Part shown: positions 1 to 12,016 of the stretch, in pieces
How the letters are laid out: each line of letters begins with the position of its first letter
Numbering within the stretch: position 1 is the first letter of the stretch
Assembly (NCBI GenBank): GCA_021029095.1
Contig: JAJOHG010000026.1
Coordinates: 62,001-126,000 of the forward strand
Length of the DNA stretch: 64,000 nucleotides
Direction: 5' to 3'
Source: Phellopilus nigrolimitatus
Taxonomy: Eukaryota; Basidiomycota; Agaricomycetes; Hymenochaetales; Hymenochaetaceae
The notes under the pieces: model-generated
Told to the model about the DNA's origin: nothing
The model's input: the letters and a program-made list of their open reading frames with translations, nothing else
The model's database searches: none
Position numbers and translations under genes: made by a program

Positions 1-1034
1 TGTGATCAGAACGGGACTGGAAACCGTAATAACAATCATAATCTTCCAGCCACAAACATACAAACTACAGATGCTTACCGTGAGCGAAGTGCTCGGCGTT
101 AGGCAACCGTGTCCCTTCTGAGTAAGGTATATCGATGTCCAAGAATTCTGCCAGTAGCTTAACTGCGGACTCTGAGCGAATATCTATCGCTTTCATTAGG
201 GACAAGATAAAAGTCGTTAAGAACTGGACAAATAAATGCGTAACTGTAAGCCGAAAACTCGATATAATAAATAATCGTACGATGCTTACTTCGACATCTA
301 AATTAACCCATACACGGAGCTCGCGGCGAATGAAGACTGTAGCACGGCCGATGAAGTCCTGTGAGGCTGAAAACTGCGCAGGTGTCGGGAATGGCCTGTA
401 GCGCGTGAATGTGTTCGACGCAACATGCTGTGTCATTCGAGAAGATTAGTCCACATGTTGTGAGAATAGTTCCTAGATCTGGTTGGACAACATACTTTTG
501 CGTAGAGGTGATTGTGATATATCCATCTTCGTTTGTCTATAGCCCTCTCAAGCTCATCCGCAACGTCTCGTTCGCGACGCTCCCTTCTCCCCCAATGGCC
601 TGGCCTTCGGGTCGTAGAAGATCGCGGAAATCGCCTGAGAGGCTGAATGGGTGGTGGAGACGACCGGAGAGGTGGGAGATGGTATTTCTGGTAATCGAAG
701 TTGGAACGGATATGATGAATCAGGTACGGTCCAATCGTCCGCGTGCATAGAGGACACCGTCTAGATTGGCCTAATAAAGTCAGATATCTAAGCACCTGAC
801 TGTCTGTGGCAGAAAGAACACACCTGTCCAAATGAGAATGCAGTCAAAACAAAACTCATGTGAGCACTCCGGGATGACCGTCCTGTCGACGAAAAGCTGC
901 AGGCAAATGCTGCAATGGTCTCCGTCTAAGTCTTCCTCGGGATCATTTGGGACGGCACCTTTAAGATCATCGTCTTCAGGATCACTTTCGAGCTTAATGC
1001 GCTTTGCAGACGGACTAGTGGGCGCCGACATCAT
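1..1034 (-). CDS. RING-type E3 ubiquitin ligase, Topors-like (3' end outside window)
   Basis: The predicted exons are 1034-824, 770-496, 427-290 and 223-79, and the coding sequence continues beyond the window edge. A C3HC4 RING finger lies at about residues 40-80 (CSIC, then ECSHEFC, then CPLC after the first splice). It is followed by a basic block with RRWIYHNHLYAK and then FIRRELRVW, the layout of Topors-like RING ligases in fungi. The start ATG follows a second ATG directly, and the second exon joins in phase (IWTG to QSRRC). The likely role is ubiquitin transfer in the nucleus, with the acidic PEDDD/PEEDLDGD stretch before the RING perhaps a partner-binding tract; both are inference from the family. 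The gene is divergent from nothing inside the window: MON2 lies behind it in the same orientation. The last intron starts at 78 and I could not place its acceptor with confidence. Confidence 0.8.
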
Positions 1035-1246
1035 CGTTCACAGACTCACAGTTGTGGATGAGAGATTGCGTATTCTGCATCCGTGAGACATTATTACCAT
1101 ATACTTCTTAGTTATAATTTGACATATGTAATAATGCTATATTTTGTGACCGTGGGATATTATTACCATACACTTATTAGTTACAACTTAACCTATGTAA
1201 TAATAATTCTTATTACAATAGCTACCTATACCGAGACCCGTGAAGT

Positions 1247-4200
1247 TTATGAAACGCCCATTTCGCGCCCAATTTCTTCGAGGCAAGACAAGGCGAGCTT
1301 CCGCGCATCGAGTTCGTCCATGTCTCCAGAGCCAGCTTTCTCTGCAATGAGAGACAGTTTCACATTTCGACCTCCGTTTGCTGTTGGAGGGCTTTGGCCG
1401 TCTTTCCATTTGTTCGGTTGCAAGGCTCCGGTCCACGCCATTGGGAGATTACGCGGTAGTGCAGCAATCTGGCATATAGGGCCGTAGAGCTGGAAAAGAT
1501 GAGCCTTAGAGGAGCGCTTCGTGGACTCAGCAAAAAGTTGAGACGAAAAAATGTTTGCTTCAACACCTGACGACGAGCACAATTAGATTTTTAAGACCAG
1601 CTACAGCCCTAGACACACCTGGCTGCTCCGAGCAATATGTAGATGGTGATTGAGAAAGTGCGGCCCAGAGGCACCCTGGCCAGAGTCGTAAGGAAAGAAG
1701 TTTCTTCAGCACATATACTAATTCTTCTTCCCGTGCTCTAATTAACAATTTAGCAATCAAGTCACATCTTACAAGCAGAATGCGGAACATGGTGAAATAC
1801 GAACCTCGGGAAAGGGTAGCTGCCGCGAAATGCTTCATCAGCAAGGTAGGTCAGAAGAGTCGTTCGACAGCGGTCTATCAACGTTGGGAGGCTCAACGCG
1901 GCTATACGCTGTCTGAGACTTTCTTCGTCTGATCCGAATTAATAACTGGTAAAATAAGTGTAATATTTGAACGTACCCCTTTTCAAGTCAGAACAGATGA
2001 GGAAAAGAAGATCCAGACACCAATAAGAGAACCGTTCGCGAGGAAGAGTGGTTAAGCTCGTCGTGGAACCGACGTAGTCAACCACTTTCGTGGACGCCGT
2101 CGACTCCGACGTAGAATGCGAGGTAGTTAAGACTTCATCGAGTGATTCTTCTTCTGAAGTGTAAAGCTGGCTTCCTTGGTAGAGCACCTTTGCAAGCTGA
2201 ACGACGACGTGGTCTGGAACTCTGGCGTCCGCAAGGAAAGGCACGACATCGATCTCGAGTGCCGCGATTAGCGAAAGGTCAAACATTTCCTCTGCTTCCT
2301 GTTCCTCTAGAGGTTTACTCTCAACGCTTCGGCTTATAATACTATCAGGAAAGCTAGAGAGATCAAGGAGTCTAGGAACATACCAATCCGCCGAGATCCC
2401 GCCTCGAAACACGTCAATAATCTGTCGCCAGATACCTTCAACACGCGTATCAGGGACATCTGCAGGACATCATTAGTGTCTGTTCCCATGCATGCTTCAG
2501 AATGTTTCACCTTTCCCGAAAGACCTTAGCTGCTGGGTAGACTCTTTGACAATATTAAGGAAAGAGGTAGTAGCAGTCTTCCACAGGGGAGAATCGCAGC
2601 CAAATTTCGACGGTGCTGGACATTCATACTTAAGCTTGATGGGCACAGCGTATGCCTAATCTAGTGGTTAGCTTTGTAAGATGAAAACGAAGTATGAACA
2701 CGAACCGAGAGAACTATTTCCAGAGTCTCATCCGAGTAGACATCGGTCATTTCTTTGAATCGAAGGAATATCTCTAGAAGCATAGGCATGACCTTCTTCG
2801 TGAGACCAATATACGTCACCCTTCTCAAAGCCCGCGTATCCTTCACAGCCGAGACTGAGCCTCCAGAAAAATTTTGTACATCAAATGCGCCAAGGAAAGA
2901 TAGTGTCAAAAGCTCTGAGAGGTCTCGCATAACAAGCGATGGAGATCCCAAGACCGTTAAGTCGATGTCGCTTATCGTCTCCAATGCGGCAGTCTTGAAA
3001 CCAATGAAATGAGAAGAGCGGAAGTCAAACTAGTGGTGAGATTCATACCTGAACAGGAGTCAAAGTGTCAATATCTGGTCGGTAGCTCGGAGAATCTGGA
3101 TACGTTAATACTCCTTGAAACTCCTGTCAGTCTGCAACTATAAGATTGCACAGAGACGACAAACCTTTCAAGATCGACATTAGTCGGGTAAGCGGTTCAA
3201 TCTCCCACTCATGGCCCTCCCTTTCCCGGCTCAAGGCACGCGTACTTCTTATTACATCCACAAAAGCAAGCAGACTCTCTTGATCGAAAGGAGCGGAACC
3301 CACACCTCCCGCCACATATCCTGGGAGAGACGGCCTGTTCCTTCTCAAGACAAGCTGGCCCATGTCGCCGCAAGCAGTCCACGCCCGCTGCCACATACCT
3401 CTGACATTCTCGTTCATATCGCCAGGAGCCGGTCCAGCAGCCTTGAGCGCCTTTTCGAGGCAGCGGAGTGCAGCGGTACAGCTTGCTGCAGAGTCGAACA
3501 TGAACGAGTTCTGGATGTGCACAACGAACTCATCCCAGACCTTTCCGAACGACTCTAGGTACATAATTTTGCTGGTCAAAAAATCATTGAGGATGAAGCC
3601 CATGGATTGCAGAGCCAGAGTTTTGCTCTCATCCCAGGCTTGGCTTGCATCAGGAGTAAGCCCAAGAGCTGACGAGGAATCCGTCGATGAAGCGGGTAAT
3701 TGTTTCATAATGTTAGTCAAGGAGTCGAGCAACGGGAAGGTCACTTTCCAAATACATTCATCCCAAGTGTCAAGACTCAGCGTCGCCCCATAGAGCTGTA
3801 AAGTCCTAAAAAGAGTCTGGATGGCACCAACCCGCACCTCTGAGCGAGGATCAGTGCACAGACCAAGAACTTCAAGCAGCAAGAGCATCCATAGAGCATT
3901 GTACTCCGCCCCTTCTTCACAGTCTTTCCTCCTCGTTTGAATGGAGTCCGACACGCCCCATAAAAGACTTCCGGCTGCTGTCAAAGCGATGTTGGTATCC
4001 GCCTGTCTGCCGAAACGCCCAATTGTACTTATACACAGTCTAAGGTGTTCTGGAGAAAAAGTCGAGAGAGCGTCGCAGACTAGCGTAAGCGACTGAAATG
4101 CGATCCGAACAAGGACTGCACTTCCTTTATCCCCAGAGATAGAATATCCTAGAGGCGGTGGTTTCATCGGTTGTGGAGACAAGGTAGGCGAAGAGGCTGT

Positions 4201-7200
4201 GCTCTGATCGGCACCCGGAAGAACATTAGGGAAAGACGGCTCGCACACGCTGCCAAGCATCTCGAAAATTGTCTCCCATCCTACCAACAGGGTGTGCCCA
4301 GCAGACTGAAGGATCTGATGGAGCGTCTCGAGCCCCATTTTCCGGATTTCTACGATTGTCGTCGTATTACCAGTGAGAGTGTCGGGCGCAATTTGCCCAG
4401 CCAGTACATCTAGCATAAGACGCTGGACTATTCTTCTCCGTTCTTCTGACGATCCAATGCTGCGAGGAACTATTAGCAGTATATCATCAAGAGTACGCGA
4501 CGCCTGTAGGCGGATCGGATGGGGTGTGATTTTGTTTCGGAGGACAGAAAGTAAATGGCCAGTGACAACAGTCCAGGCTACATCTGGCGACCGAGAAGTG
4601 AATCGGAGAATATTGAGACGCGATATGGCACCGAGCTTGTTGATGCTGAAATCGCCAGTACGCTAGACAAGCACCAAATGAGACAGAAGCTCTAGGCTCT
4701 TCAGACAAATTCGGATGATTGCTTACAAGAGTACGTGGTAAGTGAATACCGCTAACTCGCCTTCTATGGGCAGATTCAGTTGTAACGCTGGGAGTTAGGG
4801 CTGGCACACTCTCTGAAGACTCAACCTCAATCAGGGACAAACCAGTATCCGATTGCATATCCACCATTTCTGCGCTCAATCTGCAAAGCGCAGAGACGAA
4901 ATCGTGGAACGCCGTGTCCTCCATGTTCTTCGAGCTATCGAATAGACGCTGGATTGAGCGCTGAACACTGTCACTGTCCACATCTGTAAGGAGAGGATGA
5001 TGCGCTTGCATCAAGCCAGCAGCGGCTAGCTGACTAGGCGATGAGATCGAGATAGATCGGCTTGCAGATATCGGCCCTGCGTTGCTTGTGTTCGGCCGTT
5101 TCGCCGCTGGGGCTTTCTGCCCTTTCGCTGTAAGAACGTACTCTGCATTCTGCAGAGCCTCGAGAACGTGGTACCAAGAAGGTCCTAGACTACCTGCGAG
5201 GAATAGTGCACTTGCGACAAGAACCTTCAAACACGCCATGTTACGCTCCGAGAGTCCCGGTGGTTGAGGTACCCCTCCCGCCAAAGCATTAAACCCCTCT
5301 TGTAAAGCATTGGAAGAGCGCGGCGTAGGCGGTTCGACATAAGTGTCAAGGCTAGAGACGACCCGCGAAGGGATAGCAAATTTGGCGAGACTTGTCAAGA
5401 ATGCATCACGTGGGGTCACGAGCCCGAGCATGCCGGCAACGTTCGCGAGATTTTGATAACTCTGCAAGATGTCGCCGAAGAGCTCGTCAGATAGATTTGT
5501 TGCGATTAAAAACGACAACGCGGCGAGTAGCCCGGGCCACCCATTTTCAACCATGCCGTGTACAGCCCGCAGCTGCATTGTGGAGGGCTGATCCTCAGGG
5601 AGGGCCATGACGTCCAGAGCGGGTGGAGCCCTAATCGTGTTCTCACCTGCAGCCCTTGAGCGCTGTACGACGATAGCATTGAAAAGAGGAAGCGTCAGCG
5701 ACGCAAAGCCTTCGGAGATCGAAACGAGACATTGGAGCCCCAAGAGATAGATATACGATTCGGGAATCGGAGGCGCATCGGCCTTATCGAGTTGATCGAT
5801 GCTGCCGTCGTCGCTTTAGACAAGCACAAGTAAGAAAAGCTAAGTGCACTTACCACTGCAGTCTCATCGCAGAGCCCACTGAGTTCAGCCCATGCTCCGA
5901 ACCCATCATACCCACGACATTCGTCACGGTAGCACTTGCAGCATTAGCAACGATGCCTGCGACAGTGCCAATGTCGAATCCGTACCCACTTGCGCTCAAA
6001 GACGACCCTGCTTCAAAATGGTGCGATGATACACCAACTCCGAACATCTGAGAGGAAACGCCAAGCAGAGCAGGCTTTTCGGTAACGAGTCGCTTCAGCA
6101 CGGAAACTAACGAACCATACAGCCTTGAACCACCTTGTGAGTCGTAGCGCTCCCAGACCTGACGCATGAGCTCAGCATCGCTGCACAGACTGGATAAGAA
6201 GTAAGCAAGCAGTGTGCTGAGTACCATGAAAACGTACGTACCCCCGGATAATCTCCATGGCCAACACCCTCATCCACTGTGGACGGGGCAGGCCTTCCGA
6301 TGAACTAGACTCAGACTCTCCTCCAAGGATTTTGACGAGTAGAGCCAGAAACACTTCAGCTTCCGTGATAAACTCACTCGAGAATTGCTTCAAGAGGAGA
6401 AAAACGACGCGCGTAGAACGTAAGGTGAGAGGAAAAAGAGGCTTGTCCGACATTAGCTTAAGAAGCAGGGGACATAAGTGATGCTGAAGAAGAACGAGTA
6501 ACTCGGTGTGGTGTCGAAAAAGGTCGTGATAGTTCGTCAAAACACTTTCGATCAATTCCAGAGCAAATGTTTTCGGTAAGGATCCTAGCTTGAGAAAATG
6601 TGGTTTCTCGGAATTGGCGAGAAGACAAAGGTCTTCAACAACAGAGTATGCGTCTAGGGCGGATGGTCCTAGATTTTGATGTGTTCCGTCAGGCAATGCT
6701 ATTTCTGTGAACTCGTTTGGCTGAAGGTTGTCTCTGCGGTCATCGTCTACGACTTTGTCGATGATGAACATCACAAGCTGCCGAAGCGTCGCAGCAGCGG
6801 TCGACGAAACAACTGCTATCCGTGACTCTTGCATTTTAAAACACAAGAGGAGAGCCTTCAAGGAATGAGCACCAATGTGAATGTGGTAAAGATAATAGTT
6901 AAACGTACGTCTCCAAGTAATGGTCCGTGAATAGCCGGGAAATTCGTGATGAGGGAGAGTAATGTTTGGAGTATACGTAACTGAATATCAACGCCCTGAC
7001 TCATGCATTCGTTCATGGTGCTGATCATAGCTGGTACAGCAGATTGAGGTACAGCTTGCAAAGCGATTAGACGCTGCAGCGACCCGAGAGAGATCGCCGT
7101 AACCTTAGTGTTCCTCGTGGCGCAGCCCATAAATACGGGCCGCAAAACGTCTTCGCACTGAGGGCCATCTGAAGAGCAAAGGCAAGTATGAATTCCATAA

Positions 7201-7320
7201 AGTACATATAGCAAAAGTAGAAGCTAATTTACCTTCAGCAAGGCGACTCGTCTCTTGGTCAGGTAAATTTCGAAGTATTGCTATCGACTTTTCTGCAGCC
7301 TTAATAAGCTTATTAGCCAT
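1247..7320 (-). CDS. MON2: MON2-like Golgi/endosome trafficking scaffold
   Basis: I spliced 13 exons: 7320-7233, 7168-6909, 6855-6242, 6189-5854, 5801-4727, 4662-3165, 3113-3049, 2993-2706, 2655-2511, 2459-1977, 1928-1805, 1737-1619 and 1566-1247. They total 5415 nt, giving 1804 residues with no internal stop; yeast and human MON2 are about 1640-1720 residues. The N-terminus has the DCB-like helical repeat of the Sec7/BIG/MON2 group, and the middle carries the conserved SEVRVGAIQTLFRTL and ECIWKVTFPLLDSL stretches. The C-terminal region keeps SPSYRPDIDTLTPVQ. MON2 lacks the Sec7 catalytic domain and acts with the flippase Dop1/Neo1 at the trans-Golgi and endosomes (family knowledge). The intron before residue block CIDQLDK could be 40 or 52 nt; both acceptors keep the frame. 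All 12 introns are GT-AG and 48-67 nt under the 52-nt choice. Confidence 0.95.
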
Positions 7321-8069
7321 GATAATGCGTGAGGCGTGACATAAGGAAAGAAACCCAGCAAATCTAATCTGTAAACCGGTTTGTGAAGCAGTAAGATCAC
7401 CAGGACTTCTGACCGTTTCACAGGTTTCACCACATGCAAAGCAGATTGATTCGACGGGCTAGACCACCATAACCCCCTGACTTGTTCTCTCGAACAGTAT
7501 TATGATGCTCCTGCCACCGTCTGCTCTCGTATATAACGCTGCAATGGCCCAATGTGGGTGTGCCCGGACGTGGCACAGCGGCTTGCTTGCTTTTCGTTGG
7601 ACTAAGTAGCTCACCTCTCGAACGTCAGGGTATTTCCTTCGCGTTTCGCTTGCCAGAGACTGCGTGTTGACATGAGTTTACGAATACAGTGCATCCGGAT
7701 TTCGACGACAACGCACTTGAAGTTCTGTGATAAGGAATGCAAGCGAGCTCATCTTGTGAACACAGTAACGAGAGAGCAATCAGAAACGAGTATTTTAGTA
7801 GGAAAATGCGTCAAAGGACATGCGAGAGCATTTGAGAGCCCAGTATTTCAGATTCAGAGTTGTCACGGACGCGCGCAGCATCGTCGTCGCTCAGTATCAA
7901 GACGCGAAATGGTAATTACGTGATGGCGGCACAAACGGACAAGTATTTCCCACGACTACACCCCGATTGATATTCTTTTCTTGAGCGTTTTGAGTCTCGG
8001 TTTCCCTAGAGTCCTGATAAGCGACCATCACTAGCTTTATTCGTCTGTCTGCTAATTTCCGTCTCTTTC
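7321..8069. other. intergenic region between divergent MON2 and MDP-1-like genes
   Basis: No convincing coding frame or repeat. It must hold both promoters because the flanking genes are transcribed outward. A short frame near 7672-7923 has no conserved look and is probably chance. Confidence 0.5.
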
Positions 8070-9043
8070 ATGGAGAATAGATATCCGCAACTCGTGGCCT
8101 TTGATCTGGAGTGAGCGATGAAATATCATATTCAATCTTCATCGCCTGACTGACACAGGGCCCGTCACAATAAAGCTACACACTTTGGGATCTCTGGATA
8201 GACACGCATATTTCTGGTATGCTTGTATATCAAAATAGCATAATAATAATAACAATCGCTTATTCGGTTGCAGGACCTCTCAAGCGAGAAGGAAATACCT
8301 TGAACGAGATTACAGATAGGTTTCGATCATCTCTCCCGGTATATTTGTAAATATATATTGGCTGACCTACGCGAACAAGATACGACGTACCCATCAAATT
8401 CTACCCCGAGGTTCCGTCGATCCTGCACAGGTTGCAGTTCGCCGATGTCAAAATCGTTGCCTGCTCGCGGACATGTGCACCGGTACTGTAGGTCGAACCT
8501 CTTGATATTGCCATTGAAAACTCATTTCTTCCTGGCTCGCAAGGGCGCGAGAAGCTTTGTCTTTACTCCTAGTTCCACCTTCCAAAGCAGAGTCCAAAGA
8601 ACCCCCTAAATCTGCCATAGAATTTTTTGATCAGCTTGAGATATACCCTGGTGAATAAAAGGACTATGTCTATTTGCTTTAATTGCAAATCTTATCATCT
8701 CTAATAGGTTCGAAGATCACGCACTTCAAAAAGCTGCATGAAAAAACCGGGATTCCTTACTCAGAAATGGTGAAGTCAACGTCATGGCTAATATTTTCAA
8801 AGTTTCTCACAAACTATCTGCGTTAGTTGTTCTTTGATGACGAACGACGGAACAAAGAAGTCGAAAAGCTTGGTAAGCTGTGGATAATTTTCGTCGTACG
8901 ACAATTGGACCATCTCCTTAAAGCTTGTACGTTTAGGTGTGACGTTCGTGCTCGTGAATGATGGAACTGACGAGCGCCTTTTCGAGGCCGGACTGTCTGA
9001 ATGGCGGCGTCGCAATCCAGTTACCGAGTCCGAGGAAGCTTGA
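8070..9043 (+). CDS. MDP-1-type HAD phosphatase, with apparent one-base frameshift
   Basis: Exons are 8070-8110, 8176-8216, 8274-8319, 8380-8482, 8544-8650, 8708-8769, 8827-8872 and 8937-9043. The product matches magnesium-dependent phosphatase-1 along its length: the catalytic motif DLDYT at residues 12-16 (created by splicing), then LWDLWIDTHI, FYPEVPSIL, the second HAD motif CSRT, IYPGSKITHF, and the acidic metal-binding FFDDERRN. The family dephosphorylates small phospho-substrates or glycated protein in the cytosol. The exon total is 553 nt, one more than a multiple of three. The conflict sits at the fourth/fifth exon junction, where the GGG run after the acceptor (8543-8546) has one G too many to connect CAP with AREALSLL. 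Either the base is an assembly error or the gene is freshly broken. Confidence 0.75.
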
Positions 9044-9450
9044 TGAGGTAGATCAGTATCTAAAAGCCTTCCGACTTATGCATCTATAGATCCATCCTTT
9101 GGTTCCACGAGTTCATGATGTGAAATCAGTAGCGCTTGCGTGACTAACTCTGTCGTTTGAGATGTTGTCTGGACCCGGAAATTATGTGGTGAAAGCTTTC
9201 CGATGCATTCTCATCAGTTGTCGTACACGAGGCCATCGCGCGCGTACTGAACCCTTGCACTGTCCGCATGTCCGCCTCAAGGCATGAAATGAAGAAAACG
9301 CCTGTATCAAGCAATGTGTACTCGAATCTTTGAACACGAATCATGCAACTGCCATTGCAGCAAATTTCTGGAAACTCTGGAACTGACTCCAGCTTTCCTC
9401 CAGCATCTAAGAACTCTAGTGCGGCATCATCTTTCAAAGACTTTTCAACT

Positions 9451-10156
9451 ATGGAGCTAGAGCCAGGAATCTACATCATGAGAAACTTCAGGAGTAACTC
9501 AGTTATCGACTTGTCTGGGGCGGACAGCAAGACCATCATAGGCTTTCCGTGGCATGGGCACGAGAACCAACAGGTATGTTCAGAACCCGAAGAATATGAC
9601 ATTACTTACAGCTAAATAAAAACACCTTCGCTAGTGGGAGTTTGACCGCTTAGGAGACGGATGGTATATACGAAGCGTCCATACGGGAGGTTACCTCACG
9701 ATTGAAAAGGGCATGGGCAACGGATTCCCGGTTGTGGCGAATAACTATCCTGTCTCATGGGTAGTCGAGCATGATGAGACAAAACCGAATGATGAAGTCT
9801 ATCGGTACGGCTTCGTTGCGATGTCATTGAAAATTTTCACGAATTTAGATTTCTCTCAGAATACTATGGCCCAACAGTTCTTTTGGGTTCGATCTGGATA
9901 ATGGGAAACCGACGCCTGGAACAAAGGTCCGCAGCTTCCTCAGCGTCCTTAGACAAGGTACTGAAGTACCCTAATTCAGATAAACCTATGGTCAAAGATG
10001 TCTGGAGCGCACCATCAGTTGTGGCGCCTGCAGCGCTGCACAGATAAGGAAGTCGCGACTACAAATGCAACTAAGACGACCGAAACTGGCACGACCACTA
10101 CTACTACCACGGTGACCACGACGACGATCACCACAACCACCGTTTCATCGAATTAG
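9451..10156 (+). CDS. ricin-B-type (beta-trefoil) lectin domain protein
   Basis: Four exons (9451-9573, 9635-9804, 9860-9926, 9980-10156) give 178 residues in frame. The start MELEPGIYIMRN and the motif ENQQWEF at the first splice site are the usual beginning of small fungal ricin-B lectins; later ILWPNSS and HHQLWRL supply the second and third QxW-like repeats. About 25 residues of threonine-rich tail follow (residues 150-175), which is unusual for the family. There is no signal peptide, so a cytoplasmic carbohydrate-binding role, often linked to defence against fungivores in mushrooms, is the family expectation. The start at 9451 is preferred over the in-frame upstream ATG at 9343, because homologous proteins begin here. 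The third intron uses donor GTCCGC. Confidence 0.85.
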
Positions 10157-11455
10157 CGATCGGGTATAGAGAAAGTACTATGACGTGGTTTAGTATGGCA
10201 TAATTTCCATGATTTTTCGCGTCCAAATCACAGTTGGTATGTCGGCATATCGAGGTCTATTCATTTCTTGAAAACAGCAAGTGTCACTGCATAAATCAAT
10301 ACAGCTTAGTCCGTGCCAATGATATTTAGCACATATCGCACCATTGGTTGCTGAAAAGTGCAAAAGCACACGCATGGCGCACTTCTTACACGCGCGTTAG
10401 AAGATACTGTGAACGATAACGGTAGCAACTAAAACTGTGCAATTAGGCCAGCTGCCACAGCTTAGCCACAGTCATTACTATCCTTGATTCAACTCCTTTC
10501 CCCGTTCTTCTGTGCACTGTACACCGATGACTGTACAGCTGGTCACAAACAAAAGCTGCAATGAAAATGTGTACAGCAAGTCATAGCGTTTACTTTCGGG
10601 GGTGGGTTACTTCCGAGAATCATTGGTTGAATCTATGAAAAATATGTACATGTAACGTGGACGGAACATGAGACGACTGTCGGAGCCGGGAACCAAAATC
10701 CACATGGCAAGATCGGCGTTCTGTCTAGAGTTCGGACGCTAAGATCTCGGATTTAAACATCGGACATCATTTTGATAAGGGTCTTTTTTCGTCAGCCGCC
10801 TACATAATAGCTAAGTCTGAAAGCAAGCGAGTATTCCCTCATTCTATTTAATTTATTCCGAACCATTATTGCTTCCACGTCTTGGTACCCGCCCTGATTC
10901 TCGTGGCTTGCGATAGATCATAACATGTTATGGCCCCGTGTACCGATGAAGCTTCAAACCGCGTCGTGCCCCTAGCTTCCATGACCCGGTGTTTCTCCTT
11001 GAAGAGTCCAAATTTTGATAAAGGCAGCAGTGAACCTTGTTTTAGATATTTTGTGGGTCGTAGTTCAAACCTTGTGGCTTTTATTCGGCGAGCTCAGCGC
11101 GGAACGATCGATTAAGATCGGCCACCAGGCAACACTAAAATTCGAAAAGCAGGACTACACGACACACTTTCTAAGTCATTACGTATAGCAGCAGGTCATG
11201 AGCTTAAAATCAGGGTCGCAGGAAAAGTTGCCGGAGTAAGAGATTCTTTCTCATGGAATTCGATGTTGATCAACATACTACATACACCCGTGCGCCTCGG
11301 GCAAGCCACAGCAAAACCACTGAAAATATTTAGCGTCGAGTGTTTTTTCAACCAGAACTCAAGCAGTTCTCGTCCACGGTGCACATTTCTACATTGCCCT
11401 TTACTGCATCGGAGACTAGGTGAGGTTATGATGCATCATATACGTCTTCGCGCTT
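10157..11455. other. intergenic, no feature recognised
   Basis: Only short unrelated frames on either strand. No terminal repeats or low-complexity tract stood out. Confidence 0.4.
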
Positions 11456-12016
11456 GTGGCTGACATATGTTGCTACCCAGAAAATATGGCCGTTTTTCCT
11501 AAGCCCACACACCTGTACGCGGTGATTTTCGACAGAGATAACCAACGAGTCTCATATGCTCTGTTTATCACTGGACCGGATGGGACCCTGCGTAACTGTG
11601 CACTGTTTTATTGCGTGCCGGACAAGGACGAAAACAGCGTTCCGAACGGGTGGAAGTTCGCAATGTCGGAGCGGGCGAATCTCGAGGCCCATACACCATG
11701 GCCCATCGTCTTGGTTGTCCAGCTTGCCAATCTTAGCGGTCACGAGGACTCTCGAACTCCCGGGGCTGCTGCGAATCTCATTTATCGCGTTTGCCGCGAA
11801 GACGTGCGCAGGAAGTTCCCATGTCCCCCCAAAGGATCCACATTCTCCGGAAGAGAATGGTTCATCGATGCCTTGGTCAGGCTTGAACAAAGATGTGTTT
11901 TGTACTTTATCTACAACGACCTACTCATCGAGCTCGACGTCGAAGAGAAACGAGCATGTCAAACTTACTTCAAGGGTGGTCGATTTTCATTTGTTGTCTC
12001 GAAGACTTGTTCTTGA
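11456..12016 (+). CDS. hypothetical intronless protein
   Basis: An uninterrupted frame of 186 codons; an internal ATG at 11486 would give 176 residues starting MAVFPKPTHLYAVIF. I do not recognise a named domain. The content (a beta-rich first half, then PIVLVVQLANL, a WFIDALVRLEQR helix and an acidic ELDVEEKRACQTYF end) resembles the small, species-specific proteins that expand in Agaricomycete genomes. Codon usage and CpG content match neighbouring genes. Function unknown. A long frame on the opposite strand overlaps it but looks less protein-like. Confidence 0.5.
   Translation: MADICCYPENMAVFPKPTHLYAVIFDRDNQRVSYALFITGPDGTLRNCALFYCVPDKDENSVPNGWKFAMSERANLEAHTPWPIVLVVQLANLSGHEDSRTPGAAANLIYRVCREDVRRKFPCPPKGSTFSGREWFIDALVRLEQRCVLYFIYNDLLIELDVEEKRACQTYFKGGRFSFVVSKTCS

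Noticed and set aside
1..78. Last exon of the RING ligase at the window edge
   Set aside because: The only in-frame acceptor would give a 36-nt intron, and the better-looking acceptor leads to a quick stop; left unassigned.
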